Below are positions 1 to 7,661 of a DNA stretch of 36,992 nt, piece by piece (position 1 is the stretch's first letter; every line of letters starts with the position of its first letter). Origin of the DNA: an uncultured Prevotella sp. GTDB taxonomy: Bacteria > Bacteroidota > Bacteroidia > Bacteroidales > Bacteroidaceae. The stretch lies in contig CAMUQM010000001.1 in the NCBI GenBank assembly GCA_947095945.1, positions 1 through 36,992 on the forward strand. The letters run 5' to 3'. The notes beneath the pieces were generated by a model. It ran no database searches, had not been told where the DNA came from, and saw nothing but the letters and a program-made list of their open reading frames with translations. Made by a program: the position numbers and the translations under genes.

Positions 1-2
1 CT

Positions 3-719
3 AAGGAAATCAATCGCTTGGTGATTGATGGTCTTTCAGACATACTCTTTACAGCTGGATTTAGCAACAACAGCATTGCAAATAAGGAAGGTGCAGAACT
101 CTCGAAGGTTTATATGGTGGGTAATATCCTCATTGATAATATTCGCTATGACCGTGAACGAATTGAAGGAATGAAACTTTCTGATATCGACGAGTTGGCT
201 GGCTTACCTTTGAAGGAGGGTAACTATCTTGTCTTTACATTGAATCGTAAGGCGTTGTTAGCTGACCAAGATAATCTTGAGCGAATGTTACACGTATTGA
301 GTGAGACTGCTGGTGACATGCCAATCATTGCTCCTCTTCGTGACTCAGCTGTACAAGTTATCATGGCACTTAGCTTGAAGAAGAATATCAAACTGCATAA
401 CCTTCACGTCGTGAAGCCATTGGGTTATCTTGAGTTTGCTTATCTTACGGCTCATGCTAAGGGTATTATTACAGACTCTGGTAATGTTGCTGAGGAAGCA
501 ACATTCAATGGTGTGCCATGTATCACGCTCAATAGCTATACCGAGCATATTGAAACAGCAAAGGTTGGTTCTAATGTTCTGGTTGGTGAAGACCCAGAAC
601 TACTCCGTTCGGCGTTGTCTGATATGGTATCAGGAACTTGGAAGAAGTGTGGTGTTCCAGAGCGTTGGGATGGTCGTTCAGCAGAACGTATTGTTCAAAT
701 TCTACTCGAACGTCATTAA
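3..719 (+). CDS. wecB: UDP-N-acetylglucosamine 2-epimerase, 3' part (5' end outside window)
   Basis: The reading frame is open from base 3, so the gene begins upstream of the window and about 238 C-terminal residues are visible. The protein resembles non-hydrolysing UDP-GlcNAc 2-epimerases, which interconvert UDP-GlcNAc and UDP-ManNAc in the cytoplasm for surface polysaccharide precursors. Visible family signs are the INRxxxDxxSDxLF segment near the window start, a central HNLHVVKPLGYLEF stretch, and TDSGNVAEEATFNGVPCITL, which fits the conserved TDSGGxQEE-xxxGxPxxxLR region, here with N in place of the second G. A short TTG start inside the frame is an artefact of the window edge. A terminator-like hairpin follows at 737-755. 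The family call is firm; the polysaccharide it serves is unknown. Confidence 0.85.
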   Translation, partial: KEINRLVIDGLSDILFTAGFSNNSIANKEGAELSKVYMVGNILIDNIRYDRERIEGMKLSDIDELAGLPLKEGNYLVFTLNRKALLADQDNLERMLHVLSETAGDMPIIAPLRDSAVQVIMALSLKKNIKLHNLHVVKPLGYLEFAYLTAHAKGIITDSGNVAEEATFNGVPCITLNSYTEHIETAKVGSNVLVGEDPELLRSALSDMVSGTWKKCGVPERWDGRSAERIVQILLERH

Positions 720-736
720 TTAGATAATATACTGGG

Positions 737-755
737 AGCGTTTTTACGCTTTTAA
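737..755 (+). terminator. Probable intrinsic terminator after the epimerase gene
   Basis: AGCGT (737-741) pairs with ACGCT (746-750) around a TTTT loop and is followed by TTT. It lies 18 bp after the stop codon. The stem is short, so strength is uncertain. Confidence 0.5.
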
Positions 756-757
756 AG

Positions 758-825
758 CAGGGATAGATAAGCTTCTTGTTCGGCATAAATATGTTTTGTC
801 GGACACTGGGGAATATCTATCCCTG
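758..825. repeat. 12-bp perfect inverted repeat with a 44-nt loop
   Basis: CAGGGATAGATA (758-769) and TATCTATCCCTG (814-825) are exact reverse complements. The right arm is followed by TAAAATTC. It lies between the epimerase terminator and the MATE promoter. It may be a second transcription terminator, or a structured RNA in read-through transcripts. Confidence 0.6.
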
Positions 826-912
826 TAAAATTCTAATTCTTGTACTCAGCAAAATGACTTGACTAAAATCATAAATCTGGGCTTTGAACGATGGTTTGTG
901 ATTGAAGACGAA

Positions 913-941
913 TTTGAATCTGAATTATTTATTTATCTTTG
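913..941 (+). promoter_or_regulatory. Bacteroidota-type promoter for the MATE-regulator operon
   Basis: TTTG at 913-916 (-33) and TATCTTTG at 934-941 (-7, consensus TAnnTTTG) are separated by 17 bp. The upstream TTG codon at 902 that could extend the MATE frame lies before this promoter, which argues for the ATG at 962 as the real start. Confidence 0.65.
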
Positions 942-961
942 TATTAAGGAAAAAGAATGAA

Positions 962-2332
962 ATGCTTATGCATGGACATACAGATAACTATACTTTTCTG
1001 ACACAAGCTCCGGTTCATCGTGTGATTGTCACAATGGCTATACCGACGATTATATCAATGCTTGTAACGGGATTATACAATATTGCCGATACGTTCTTTG
1101 TTGGCAAGATTGATACACAAGCAACTGCAGCTGTGGGAATAGTATTCTCTCTAATGTTTTTCGTGCAGGCAATGGGCTTTTTCTTTGGGCATGGTTCGGG
1201 TAATTATATCTCTCGTGAGTTGGGAGCACGTCGCCATGAGAATGCTGTAAAAATGGCTTCCACAGGCTTTTTTAGCTCTTTCTTTTTTGGATTAGTCATT
1301 CTTATTCTTGGTGAAATATTCCTTACACCACTTTCGTTGATGCTTGGAAGTACGCCTACTATTCTTCCTTACACGGAAGACTATATGCAGGTTATTCTCC
1401 TTGGTGCACCTTTCTTGACTTCTTCACTTACCTTAAACAATCAGATGCGTTTACAAGGAAATGCTAACTTTGCGATGTATGGTATTGTGATAGGTGCTGT
1501 ATTGAATGTGCTCCTTGACCCTTTCTTTATCTTTACTTGTGGTTTGGGGGTCAGTGGTGCAGCTTGGGCAACAGTTGTAGGTCAGATTGTTTCTTTTGTT
1601 ATACTTTTCTTCATGGCACGTAGGGGAGAGAATATTGCTATCAAGTTTCGCAATTTTTCGCCTTCAATACAGATGTATAAGGAGATTTTCTATGGAGGTA
1701 GTCCTTCTTTTATGAGGCAAGGTTTAGCTTGTATTGCCACTATGTCCTTAAACTTAGCAGCTGGTGCTTATGGCGATTCTGCTATTGCTGCAATGAGTAT
1801 TGTCGGACGTATAGCAATGCTTTCTTTTGCTGTTGTCATCGGATTGGGACAAGGCTTTCAGCCTGTCTGTGGCTTTTGTTATGGTGCAGGCTTATATGAT
1901 CGTTTGAAGGAGGCCTATAAGTTCACGGTTACTATCGGTACTATTTTCCTTATTGTGTTGGCTATTGTTGGCTGGATGATAAGTGATTCGCTTATAGGTG
2001 TCTTCCGTGATGACCCTGAAGTGATAGCAATAGGTGTCGTTGCATTGCGCTGGCAACTTTGTGTTTTCCCTGTTAATGCACTTATTTTGGCAAGTAATAT
2101 GCTTGCTCAGACCTGTCGTAAGCCGTGGCGAGCTAATATCTTGGCTGCTGCTCGACAAGGTTTGTTCTTTATTCCGCTTATCTTTATTCTCCCATCTTAT
2201 TTTGGACTGTTAGGTGTAGAGATGTGTCAGGCAGTCAGTGACTTGCTTTCCTTTGTGCTTACAGTACCAATCGTTATTTACACTTTTCGTGAGTTTACAC
2301 GCGAAGCAGCAGAAAGGAAAGCATCCGTATGA
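962..2332 (+). CDS. MATE family efflux transporter
   Basis: This 456-residue inner-membrane protein has the length and hydrophobic pattern of a 12-helix MATE (NorM/DinF type) cation-coupled exporter. The N-terminal APVHRVIVTMAIPTIISML and GLYNIADTFFVGKI segments are typical of the family, and the second half repeats the pattern (MRQGLACIATMSLN, GLGQGFQPVCGFCYGA). I chose ATG 962 because the frame extension to TTG 902 runs through the -7 promoter box; ATG 968 is also possible. The stop codon overlaps the ATG of the next gene (ATGA at 2329-2332), so the two are translationally coupled. Family members export drugs, dyes or metabolites. The coupled metal-sensor-like regulator suggests control by metal or another thiol-binding signal, but the substrate cannot be read from sequence. 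Confidence 0.9.
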   Translation: MLMHGHTDNYTFLTQAPVHRVIVTMAIPTIISMLVTGLYNIADTFFVGKIDTQATAAVGIVFSLMFFVQAMGFFFGHGSGNYISRELGARRHENAVKMASTGFFSSFFFGLVILILGEIFLTPLSLMLGSTPTILPYTEDYMQVILLGAPFLTSSLTLNNQMRLQGNANFAMYGIVIGAVLNVLLDPFFIFTCGLGVSGAAWATVVGQIVSFVILFFMARRGENIAIKFRNFSPSIQMYKEIFYGGSPSFMRQGLACIATMSLNLAAGAYGDSAIAAMSIVGRIAMLSFAVVIGLGQGFQPVCGFCYGAGLYDRLKEAYKFTVTIGTIFLIVLAIVGWMISDSLIGVFRDDPEVIAIGVVALRWQLCVFPVNALILASNMLAQTCRKPWRANILAAARQGLFFIPLIFILPSYFGLLGVEMCQAVSDLLSFVLTVPIVIYTFREFTREAAERKASV

Positions 2333-2892
2333 GTACACTTTATATTAAAAATATGGTTTGTGACCGCTGTAAAATGGCTGTTAGCCAAACTTTGCAGCAG
2401 CTTGATTTACACCCAACAAAGGTGGAATTAGGTGAGGTTAGTATTGAAGAAGTCCCATCTTCATCCCAATTAGCTACCCTTCGGATAGTCCTTAAAGAGC
2501 TTGGTTTCGAACTTCTTGACGACCGTCGTCAGCAAACTATCGATCACATCAAGTCTGCTTTAATCAGACTTGTACATTACCATGATAATCAAAGTTCAAG
2601 CAATCTTAGTGATTACCTATCTTCTGAACTTCGTCAAGACTATAGTGCGCTTTCAAAGCTCTTTTCAGAAGTTGAGGGAAAGACCATAGAACGTTATTAT
2701 ATAGAATTGCGTATTGAGCGCGTGAAAGAACTTATCCGATATGACGAGTTGACTCTGACACAGATAGCCCTTCGTATGAATTATTCTTCTGTGGGCTATC
2801 TTTCCAGCCAGTTTAAGTCAGTAACGGGCATGACTCCAAGTCAATTCAAGTCGACGAAAAATATTCTTCGTACACCATTAGATAAACTTTAA
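2329..2892 (+). CDS. AraC-type regulator with N-terminal heavy-metal-associated (HMA) domain
   Basis: The 187-residue protein begins with a small HMA-like ferredoxin fold (residues 1-66) carrying the metal-binding MVCDRC motif (CxxC, cysteines 11 and 14). It continues with a C-terminal AraC/XylS helix-turn-helix region (about 90-185; LRIERVKELIRYDELTLTQIALRMNYSS, then SQFKSVTGMTPSQFK). AraC proteins bind DNA as transcription regulators; the HMA domain probably senses Cu(I) or another soft metal. It overlaps the MATE stop codon by 4 bp and sits 550 bp before a copper chaperone/ATPase pair. A role in activating that pair, the MATE gene, or both is therefore plausible. The domain calls are firm and the regulatory targets are inference. 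Confidence 0.85.
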   Translation: MSTLYIKNMVCDRCKMAVSQTLQQLDLHPTKVELGEVSIEEVPSSSQLATLRIVLKELGFELLDDRRQQTIDHIKSALIRLVHYHDNQSSSNLSDYLSSELRQDYSALSKLFSEVEGKTIERYYIELRIERVKELIRYDELTLTQIALRMNYSSVGYLSSQFKSVTGMTPSQFKSTKNILRTPLDKL

Positions 2893-3071
2893 GCTGTTCT
2901 TGCTAACGATAATCTTATAGTCTATAGATGAGCATAAGGTTTCTTCTTATGGTCATGGTGCGATAGAGAAGTGTATAAAGAGGCATTAGACGAGAGTTTT
3001 AATAGCGTAATACCGTACTGTTTGTAATAATATTTTACCCTTTGTTTTTTATTTAAGCGTTAATAACAGTT

Positions 3072-3131
3072 CAATTAAGCCTTAATTGGCTTCTAAAAGG
3101 GCATCTTTTCGAAGCTAACTAACGCCCTTTT
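3072..3131. repeat. Compound palindromic intergenic element
   Basis: CAATTAAGCCTTAATTG (3072-3088) is a 17-nt palindrome with one central base. It is followed by AAAAGGGC (3095-3102) and its inverse GCCCTTTT (3124-3131). No tail of T residues follows the second arm. The arrangement looks like a dispersed intergenic element, but only one copy lies in this window. Confidence 0.6.
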
Positions 3132-3234
3132 GAACTCTAATTAAGCACCTTTTCTTGCGCTATTTTATAAGTAATTGATAACTAGTTGGTTGCGAGGGCG
3201 GTTTTTAAGGGCTTTTTTTATATTTAAATGCAGA

Positions 3235-3297
3235 ATGAGTTGTAGTCTTTGTAAATATATTTCGCAGTGTTCGTTTTGTGAAATCGCATACTTTTAA
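3235..3297 (+). CDS. Possible Cys-rich micropeptide (20 aa)
   Basis: An ATG-initiated frame encodes 20 residues with two CxxC pairs, at Cys3/Cys6 and Cys12/Cys15. It lies upstream of the copper-operon promoter, so it would need its own transcript; I see no convincing TAnnTTTG box for it. It may be a chance frame. It is recorded only because CxxC pairs are notable beside copper genes. Confidence 0.15.
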   Translation: MSCSLCKYISQCSFCEIAYF

Positions 3298-3385
3298 GAT
3301 GTGATGGTTGTTTTATTTATGTGCTAATACGATAAGTTATAATCTTTATCCATAATTTTATAAGGCTTCATATATAATATATGTT

Positions 3386-3393
3386 TAACTTTG
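3386..3393 (+). promoter_or_regulatory. -7 promoter box of the copper operon
   Basis: TAACTTTG matches TAnnTTTG and lies 52 bp before the HMA-protein ATG. No clear -33 TTTG is visible, which would fit a promoter that needs an activator. Confidence 0.6.
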
Positions 3394-3445
3394 CAAGCAT
3401 CAAGTAAAGATAAACTTGTAGGGTATAATATTAATAGAAAGACTT

Positions 3446-3658
3446 ATGAAGAAGAATGTTTTTGCTGTAAGCGGTATGAAGTGTGTTCATTGTAAAACAA
3501 CAGTGGAGAATGCCTTAAGCGCTGTTGCAGGTGTTGAATCTGCTGAGGTTAATCTTGAAGATGCTAATGTTACAGTCGCGTATGATGATAGTAAGGTTAC
3601 TCCTTCTCAACTTAAGGAAGCTGTAGATAACAGTGGACGTTTTGAGATGAGTCTATAA
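3446..3658 (+). CDS. copZ: Small HMA-domain metallochaperone, CopZ-like
   Basis: The whole 70-residue protein is one HMA domain with the GMKCVHC copper-binding motif (cysteines 13 and 16). It has the usual family length and no signal peptide, so it is cytoplasmic. CopZ-like proteins bind Cu(I) and pass it to the CopA ATPase or to a sensor. The gene lies 11 bp before the P1B ATPase gene in the same direction, almost certainly one transcript. Metal identity (Cu rather than Ag, Zn or Cd) is inferred from the CxxC motif and the CPC-type ATPase. Confidence 0.85.
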   Translation: MKKNVFAVSGMKCVHCKTTVENALSAVAGVESAEVNLEDANVTVAYDDSKVTPSQLKEAVDNSGRFEMSL

Positions 3659-3669
3659 TTGTTTATACT

Positions 3670-5589
3670 ATGAAGCAAACAATTCCTGTTATTGGCATGG
3701 CTTGTTCGGCCTGCTCTGCTAATGTCGAAAGGAGGTTGAACGAACTTGAAGGCATTAATTCTGCATCTGTTTCTCTACCAGCCCGTTCGGCTTTGGTAGA
3801 TTATGATCCTAATGTGGTATCGTTGGAGAAGATGAAGGCTGAAATCAATGCACTTGGCTATGACTTAGTGATTGATAAGGAGACGTCTGTAGAGGAGATT
3901 GAGAAACGTGAGTATGTTCAGTTGAAGCGTAAGACACTATTATCATGGTTGTTTGCAATCGCCGTGATGTGTGTGTCTATGAGGTGGATAGAGTTGGGCT
4001 CTCGCGATGTTGCCAATCAAATCTCATTATTGATAGCTTTGGCAAACATGCTTTATTGTGGTCGTCAGTTTTATGTTTCTTCGTTTAAGCAGTTGCTTCA
4101 TGGTTCTGCTAACATGGATACATTAGTGGCTTTGTCTACTGGTATTGCTTTCCTATTCAGTATGTTTAATACGTTTTGGGGCGATATTGTTTGGTCGAGT
4201 AGGGGAATTGTTTGGCACACATATTTCGATGCTTCGGTAATGATTATCACCTTCGTCTTGACAGGTCGGTTATTGGAAGAGAAAGCAAAAGACGGTACTG
4301 CATCTTCTATTCGTCAGATGATGGGAATGGCACCAAAGACTGCACACGTTGTTGATGGTGATAAGATAGAGGAAGTTCCGCTCTCAACGATTGAGGTAGG
4401 GGATGTCTTGGAGGTTCGACCCGGTGAGAAGGTGCCTGTAGATGGTGAGGTAATATGGGCAGAAAGCTTTATGACAGCTGATGCAGCATACGTTGATGAG
4501 AGTATGATAACGGGTGAACCGACCCCTGTAGAGAAGAAGAAAGGAGCAAAAGTGTTGGCTGGTACGATTCCCAGTCAAGGTAAGTTTCGTATGCGTGCTC
4601 GACAAGTTGGGGAAGATACAGCCTTAGCGCATATTATAAGAATGGTGCAGGAGGCACAAGGTTCTAAAGCTCCTGTACAGCGAATTGTTGATAAGGCGGC
4701 GTTGATTTTTGTCCCAGTTGTTGTTTGTATTGCTTTTACAACCTTTCTGTTGTGGTGGTTGATAGGAGGAAATAGTAATCTACCTCAGGCTATTATGTCA
4801 GCTGTTGCGGTCTTGGTTATTGCTTGTCCATGCGCAATGGGGCTTGCAACGCCAACAGCTCTTATGGTTGGTATAGGCAAAGCGGCTCAGAAGCAGATTC
4901 TTATTAAGGATGCTGCAGCCTTAGAGAGTTTGCGTAAGGTCAATGTGTTAGTGACAGATAAGACGGGAACTTTAACCATTCCTAATAAGAATATAAATTT
5001 TACGAAGGCTGATAATCTCCCTTTTGAGGAGCGAGAAACGTTAAAACCCAATGCGCAGGAGGCTATGGAAGCTTTGCAGAAACGAGGAATAGAAGTCTAT
5101 ATGATGAGTGGTGATAAGGAAGATGCAGCTTGCTATTGGGCGAAAAAGGCTGGAATTAAACACTATCATAGTAAGGTGTTGCCACAAGATAAGGAGAATC
5201 TTGTTAGGCAGTTACAGACTGAAGGAAAGCGTGTTGCAATGGTTGGTGATGGTATTAACGATACACAAGCTTTGGCTTTGGCTGATGTTAGTATTGCTAT
5301 TGGCAAGGGTACGGATGTTGCAATGGATGTTGCGCAGGTTACACTGATGGGAGATGACCTTGCGGCTATCCCCGATGCAATACAATTGAGCCGTAATACG
5401 GTGCGAATGATTTGGGAAAACCTTTTCTGGGCATTCATTTATAATATCGTCTGCATACCTTTAGCCGCTGGTTTACTTTATGTTTTCGGTATTGATTGGC
5501 AGATAACTCCGTCGTGGGCAAGTGCTTTAATGGCATTCTCCAGTGTCAGTGTTGTACTCAATAGTCTTCGGTTACGATGGATGAAGTAA
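3670..5589 (+). CDS. copA: P1B-type copper-transporting ATPase, apparently lacking the nucleotide-binding domain
   Basis: The 639-residue protein has one N-terminal HMA domain (GMACSAC), paired transmembrane helices, an actuator domain with TGEP (281-284), the intramembrane CPC metal site (386-388), the phosphorylation motif DKTGT (430-434), the hinge motif GDGIND (526-531) and a final SSVSVVLNSLRL segment. These define a Cu(I)/Ag(I) exporter of the inner membrane. Usual relatives are about 730-800 residues. Here only about 50 residues separate Asp430 from the SGDK motif (480-483), where a normal enzyme carries an additional domain of roughly 100-130 residues with the SEHP and glycine-rich ATP-binding motifs. 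The flanking P-domain sequence is intact and in frame. This is either a lineage variant or an in-frame deletion, so ATP use is uncertain. Confidence 0.88.
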   Translation: MKQTIPVIGMACSACSANVERRLNELEGINSASVSLPARSALVDYDPNVVSLEKMKAEINALGYDLVIDKETSVEEIEKREYVQLKRKTLLSWLFAIAVMCVSMRWIELGSRDVANQISLLIALANMLYCGRQFYVSSFKQLLHGSANMDTLVALSTGIAFLFSMFNTFWGDIVWSSRGIVWHTYFDASVMIITFVLTGRLLEEKAKDGTASSIRQMMGMAPKTAHVVDGDKIEEVPLSTIEVGDVLEVRPGEKVPVDGEVIWAESFMTADAAYVDESMITGEPTPVEKKKGAKVLAGTIPSQGKFRMRARQVGEDTALAHIIRMVQEAQGSKAPVQRIVDKAALIFVPVVVCIAFTTFLLWWLIGGNSNLPQAIMSAVAVLVIACPCAMGLATPTALMVGIGKAAQKQILIKDAAALESLRKVNVLVTDKTGTLTIPNKNINFTKADNLPFEERETLKPNAQEAMEALQKRGIEVYMMSGDKEDAACYWAKKAGIKHYHSKVLPQDKENLVRQLQTEGKRVAMVGDGINDTQALALADVSIAIGKGTDVAMDVAQVTLMGDDLAAIPDAIQLSRNTVRMIWENLFWAFIYNIVCIPLAAGLLYVFGIDWQITPSWASALMAFSSVSVVLNSLRLRWMK

Positions 5590-5607
5590 AATGTTTTTAG
5601 CCTTATA

Positions 5608-5677
5608 TAAAACAAATAGAGTTTACTAATTACCTGTTCAGCAATGCACTGTGGTAATAGTAAACTCTATTGTTTTA
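5608..5677. terminator. Long bidirectional terminator between copA and the barrel protein gene
   Basis: The left arm 5608-5634 and right arm 5653-5677 are reverse complements apart from two single extra A bases in the left arm (core ATAGAGTTTACT). The 18-nt loop lies between them. The arms end in A-rich and TTTTA tracts on each side, so it can stop transcripts from both convergent genes. Confidence 0.8.
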
Positions 5678-5701
5678 TGTGAACGAAAAGTTAGTATCTC
5701 T

Positions 5702-6571
5702 TTATCTCACTGGATAATCATACCGATTAGAATTGTAGAAACCATTGTGTTGTGTAGGGACATGGTCAAACTCTACGCTAACAGATATAGAATTCTGGTT
5801 CTTAGAGCCCCATTGATAGGTCACACCACCACCGATTCTATCCATATAGCGACTAACTCCAGCCCCATATGCCCATCCCATCGGACCATATCCGTATCCC
5901 ATTGAAGCATAACCATAGTCGAAAGGAGAATAACCCCAGCCACCATAGCCAGCCCAATAAGGTGATGCATAACCTCCATAGCCAAAGACTTGTCCGAAAT
6001 TGTTGGATGTAAAGGCTTTCTGTACGAAAGCGTATGCACTCCAATGTTCATTAAACTGATATCCAAGAACAGCATTGACACCTCCTACGAAGTAGTTATC
6101 TCCACGATAGGTAAGATGGTTTACATATCCACCAACAGCCAATGTAGCCTTCTTAGATAGGTTTGTTACATACATCAATGATACATCCTGAGAGAAGCCA
6201 GCACCATGATTGTTTCCGTGTCCAAAGCTTGCAAAGGCTGAAGCACTAAGGTTGATGTTCAATCCCTTATGTAATCTCCATGCTCCAACACCATAACCCC
6301 AAGCGGGATAATAGAAATCATTTGGTGTAACGGTTTGTCCGTTCTCTGTAATGAGAGGCAGGTTATTGTCAATCTGTGCCTGTTGTGCACGGTCTTCAGC
6401 CATACGTCTGGCATACTCCTTCTCTGCCTCTGTGGCTTCGCGTGGACCTTGTAGACGTGCTGACTCTATAGGCTCCACATTGGAAGTGTCCCCATTGTGG
6501 TTCCCTTTCGTATTCTGTGCATACAATGGTACACAGAGAATAGCTGCTATTATGAAACTATATTTCCTCAT
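5702..6571 (-). CDS. Outer-membrane beta-barrel-like protein with Gly/Tyr-rich segment
   Basis: A signal peptide (first 19 residues, ending LYAQ) precedes a charged, helical stretch (about 40-70) and then a region of alternating hydrophobic strands (LNINLSASAFASFG, ATLAVGGYVNHLTYRG, GVNAVLGYQFNEHWSAYAFVQ). The C-terminal third has a Gly/Tyr/Trp-rich segment of roughly 45 residues (YGGYASPYWAGYGG and similar) before two final strands. I know of no specific family for it and give no function beyond probable outer-membrane location. It is convergent with copA across a shared terminator. Its promoter lies only 8 bp before the ATG, implying a very short or absent 5' leader. Confidence 0.7.
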   Translation of the reverse strand: MRKYSFIIAAILCVPLYAQNTKGNHNGDTSNVEPIESARLQGPREATEAEKEYARRMAEDRAQQAQIDNNLPLITENGQTVTPNDFYYPAWGYGVGAWRLHKGLNINLSASAFASFGHGNNHGAGFSQDVSLMYVTNLSKKATLAVGGYVNHLTYRGDNYFVGGVNAVLGYQFNEHWSAYAFVQKAFTSNNFGQVFGYGGYASPYWAGYGGWGYSPFDYGYASMGYGYGPMGWAYGAGVSRYMDRIGGGVTYQWGSKNQNSISVSVEFDHVPTQHNGFYNSNRYDYPVR

Positions 6572-6578
6572 TTACTTG

Positions 6579-6609
6579 CAAATATAAATATTTGGCAGCC
6601 AACTGCCAA
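6579..6609 (-). promoter_or_regulatory. Promoter with overlapping palindrome for the barrel protein gene
   Basis: On the minus strand TATATTTG (-7; plus positions 6579-6586) and TTG (-33; 6607-6609) are 20 bp apart. The inverted repeat TTGGCAG (6592-6598) / CTGCCAA (6603-6609) covers the -33 element and part of the spacer, where a repressor or activator dimer could bind. Confidence 0.6.
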
Positions 6610-6689
6610 GGATTTTAAAGATAATTAGTGCTTTTTCAAACTGGGCATATTCGCTTTCGAGTAATACTGAAGTTCTTTATTCTTTCGTA

Positions 6690-7640
6690 TTATTTCGTGC
6701 GCATAATCAGTGGAGGATCAGTTGTGAAGAAGAAAACCGTGGCACTATGGAATACCTGTCCTGGGTGTAATTCGTTACTTACCTTCTCCATACCACTGTT
6801 ATATCCAGCGTGAATTGGCTGTAATGAAATACTGCAACTCTCCTTACCATAAGTGTTGATGTTAAGTGTTGGCTCGCTTGAATAGACCGTCATAGCACGT
6901 CCACTCTGTGCATCAAAGAGAATTGCTGCCGCCTTCTGCATGTTGTCTGGATGTCGCAACTGATAGGCATTGTCATATCCCTTACTCGTACTCTTGATAC
7001 GCTCACCAATCTCTCTTGGTTTGGTAAAGTCGAATGGAGTGTTTTTTATACGTTGAAGCACACCTGTCAACTGTCTTTGAGCGTTATAAGTATTAATCTG
7101 AACAGCATCAACCCAAAGGTGTTGTTTGAGGATAGAGCGGTGCATCTCTCCTGATAAGTTAAAGCAGATACCATTTGTAACTTCCAACTTTGTATCAGCT
7201 GTCGTTGCAACACGGTAGTCTACATCAAGCGCATTTTGGTCAGATAGAGTATAGGTAACCGTAACGTTTAACTTCCCATCTAATCCATTCTCTCCCTCTG
7301 AAGTCACATATCGTAAAGTAACCGATTGGTTGTCAGAACTAACAAGCTCCCACATCTTTCCAGACAGTGTCTCCTCGTTATTCTTACCAAAGTAGATGAG
7401 GGTAGCCCCCAAAGTTCTTTCTTTCGAATATTCCTCCTTATTAGTATATCCCTTTACGACAGGTTCCAATCTACCATTCCAGTTGTGGGCAGTAAGCGAA
7501 ACAAGGCGTGCGCCATAGTTGCTGATAACCGCTTCCATACCATTTCCATTCACGAGTCGGAATTGTTTCTGCTCCTGTGCGTATGAACAGAGAACAACGC
7601 TAAGCATTGTCGCTGTCAGTATTGCATATAACTGCTTCAT
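6690..7640 (-). CDS. Secreted aldose 1-epimerase-like protein lacking catalytic residues
   Basis: A signal peptide (about 21 residues) precedes a galactose-mutarotase fold. Recognisable parts are a GENGLDGKLNVTVTYTLSDQNAL-type middle, FNLSG, GYDNAY and the terminal LHPGQVF. GalM enzymes interconvert alpha and beta aldoses using a His in TNHSYFNL and a Glu in the ETQ segment near the C-terminus. Here the first motif reads TNGICFNLSG (155-164; Gly157 at the His position) and the second reads SISLQ (270-274; Ser272 at the Glu position). The earlier HGG-type segment reads TLSGK. The substrate-binding Asp (Asp223) remains. It is probably not an active mutarotase; a sugar-binding or divergent catalytic role is possible. 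The alignment was made by eye. Confidence 0.75.
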   Translation of the reverse strand: MKQLYAILTATMLSVVLCSYAQEQKQFRLVNGNGMEAVISNYGARLVSLTAHNWNGRLEPVVKGYTNKEEYSKERTLGATLIYFGKNNEETLSGKMWELVSSDNQSVTLRYVTSEGENGLDGKLNVTVTYTLSDQNALDVDYRVATTADTKLEVTNGICFNLSGEMHRSILKQHLWVDAVQINTYNAQRQLTGVLQRIKNTPFDFTKPREIGERIKSTSKGYDNAYQLRHPDNMQKAAAILFDAQSGRAMTVYSSEPTLNINTYGKESCSISLQPIHAGYNSGMEKVSNELHPGQVFHSATVFFFTTDPPLIMRTK

Positions 7641-7661
7641 AGCTCTTTGTTTTGTTCTTAA

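Larger units (their letters stand above)
2893..3445. other. 553-bp intergenic region before the copper genes
   Basis: No long gene is supported. It holds the palindromic element at 3072-3131, a 20-codon Cys-rich open frame at 3235-3297 and the copper-operon promoter at 3386-3393. The rest is AT-rich sequence in which I recognise nothing. Confidence 0.6.
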
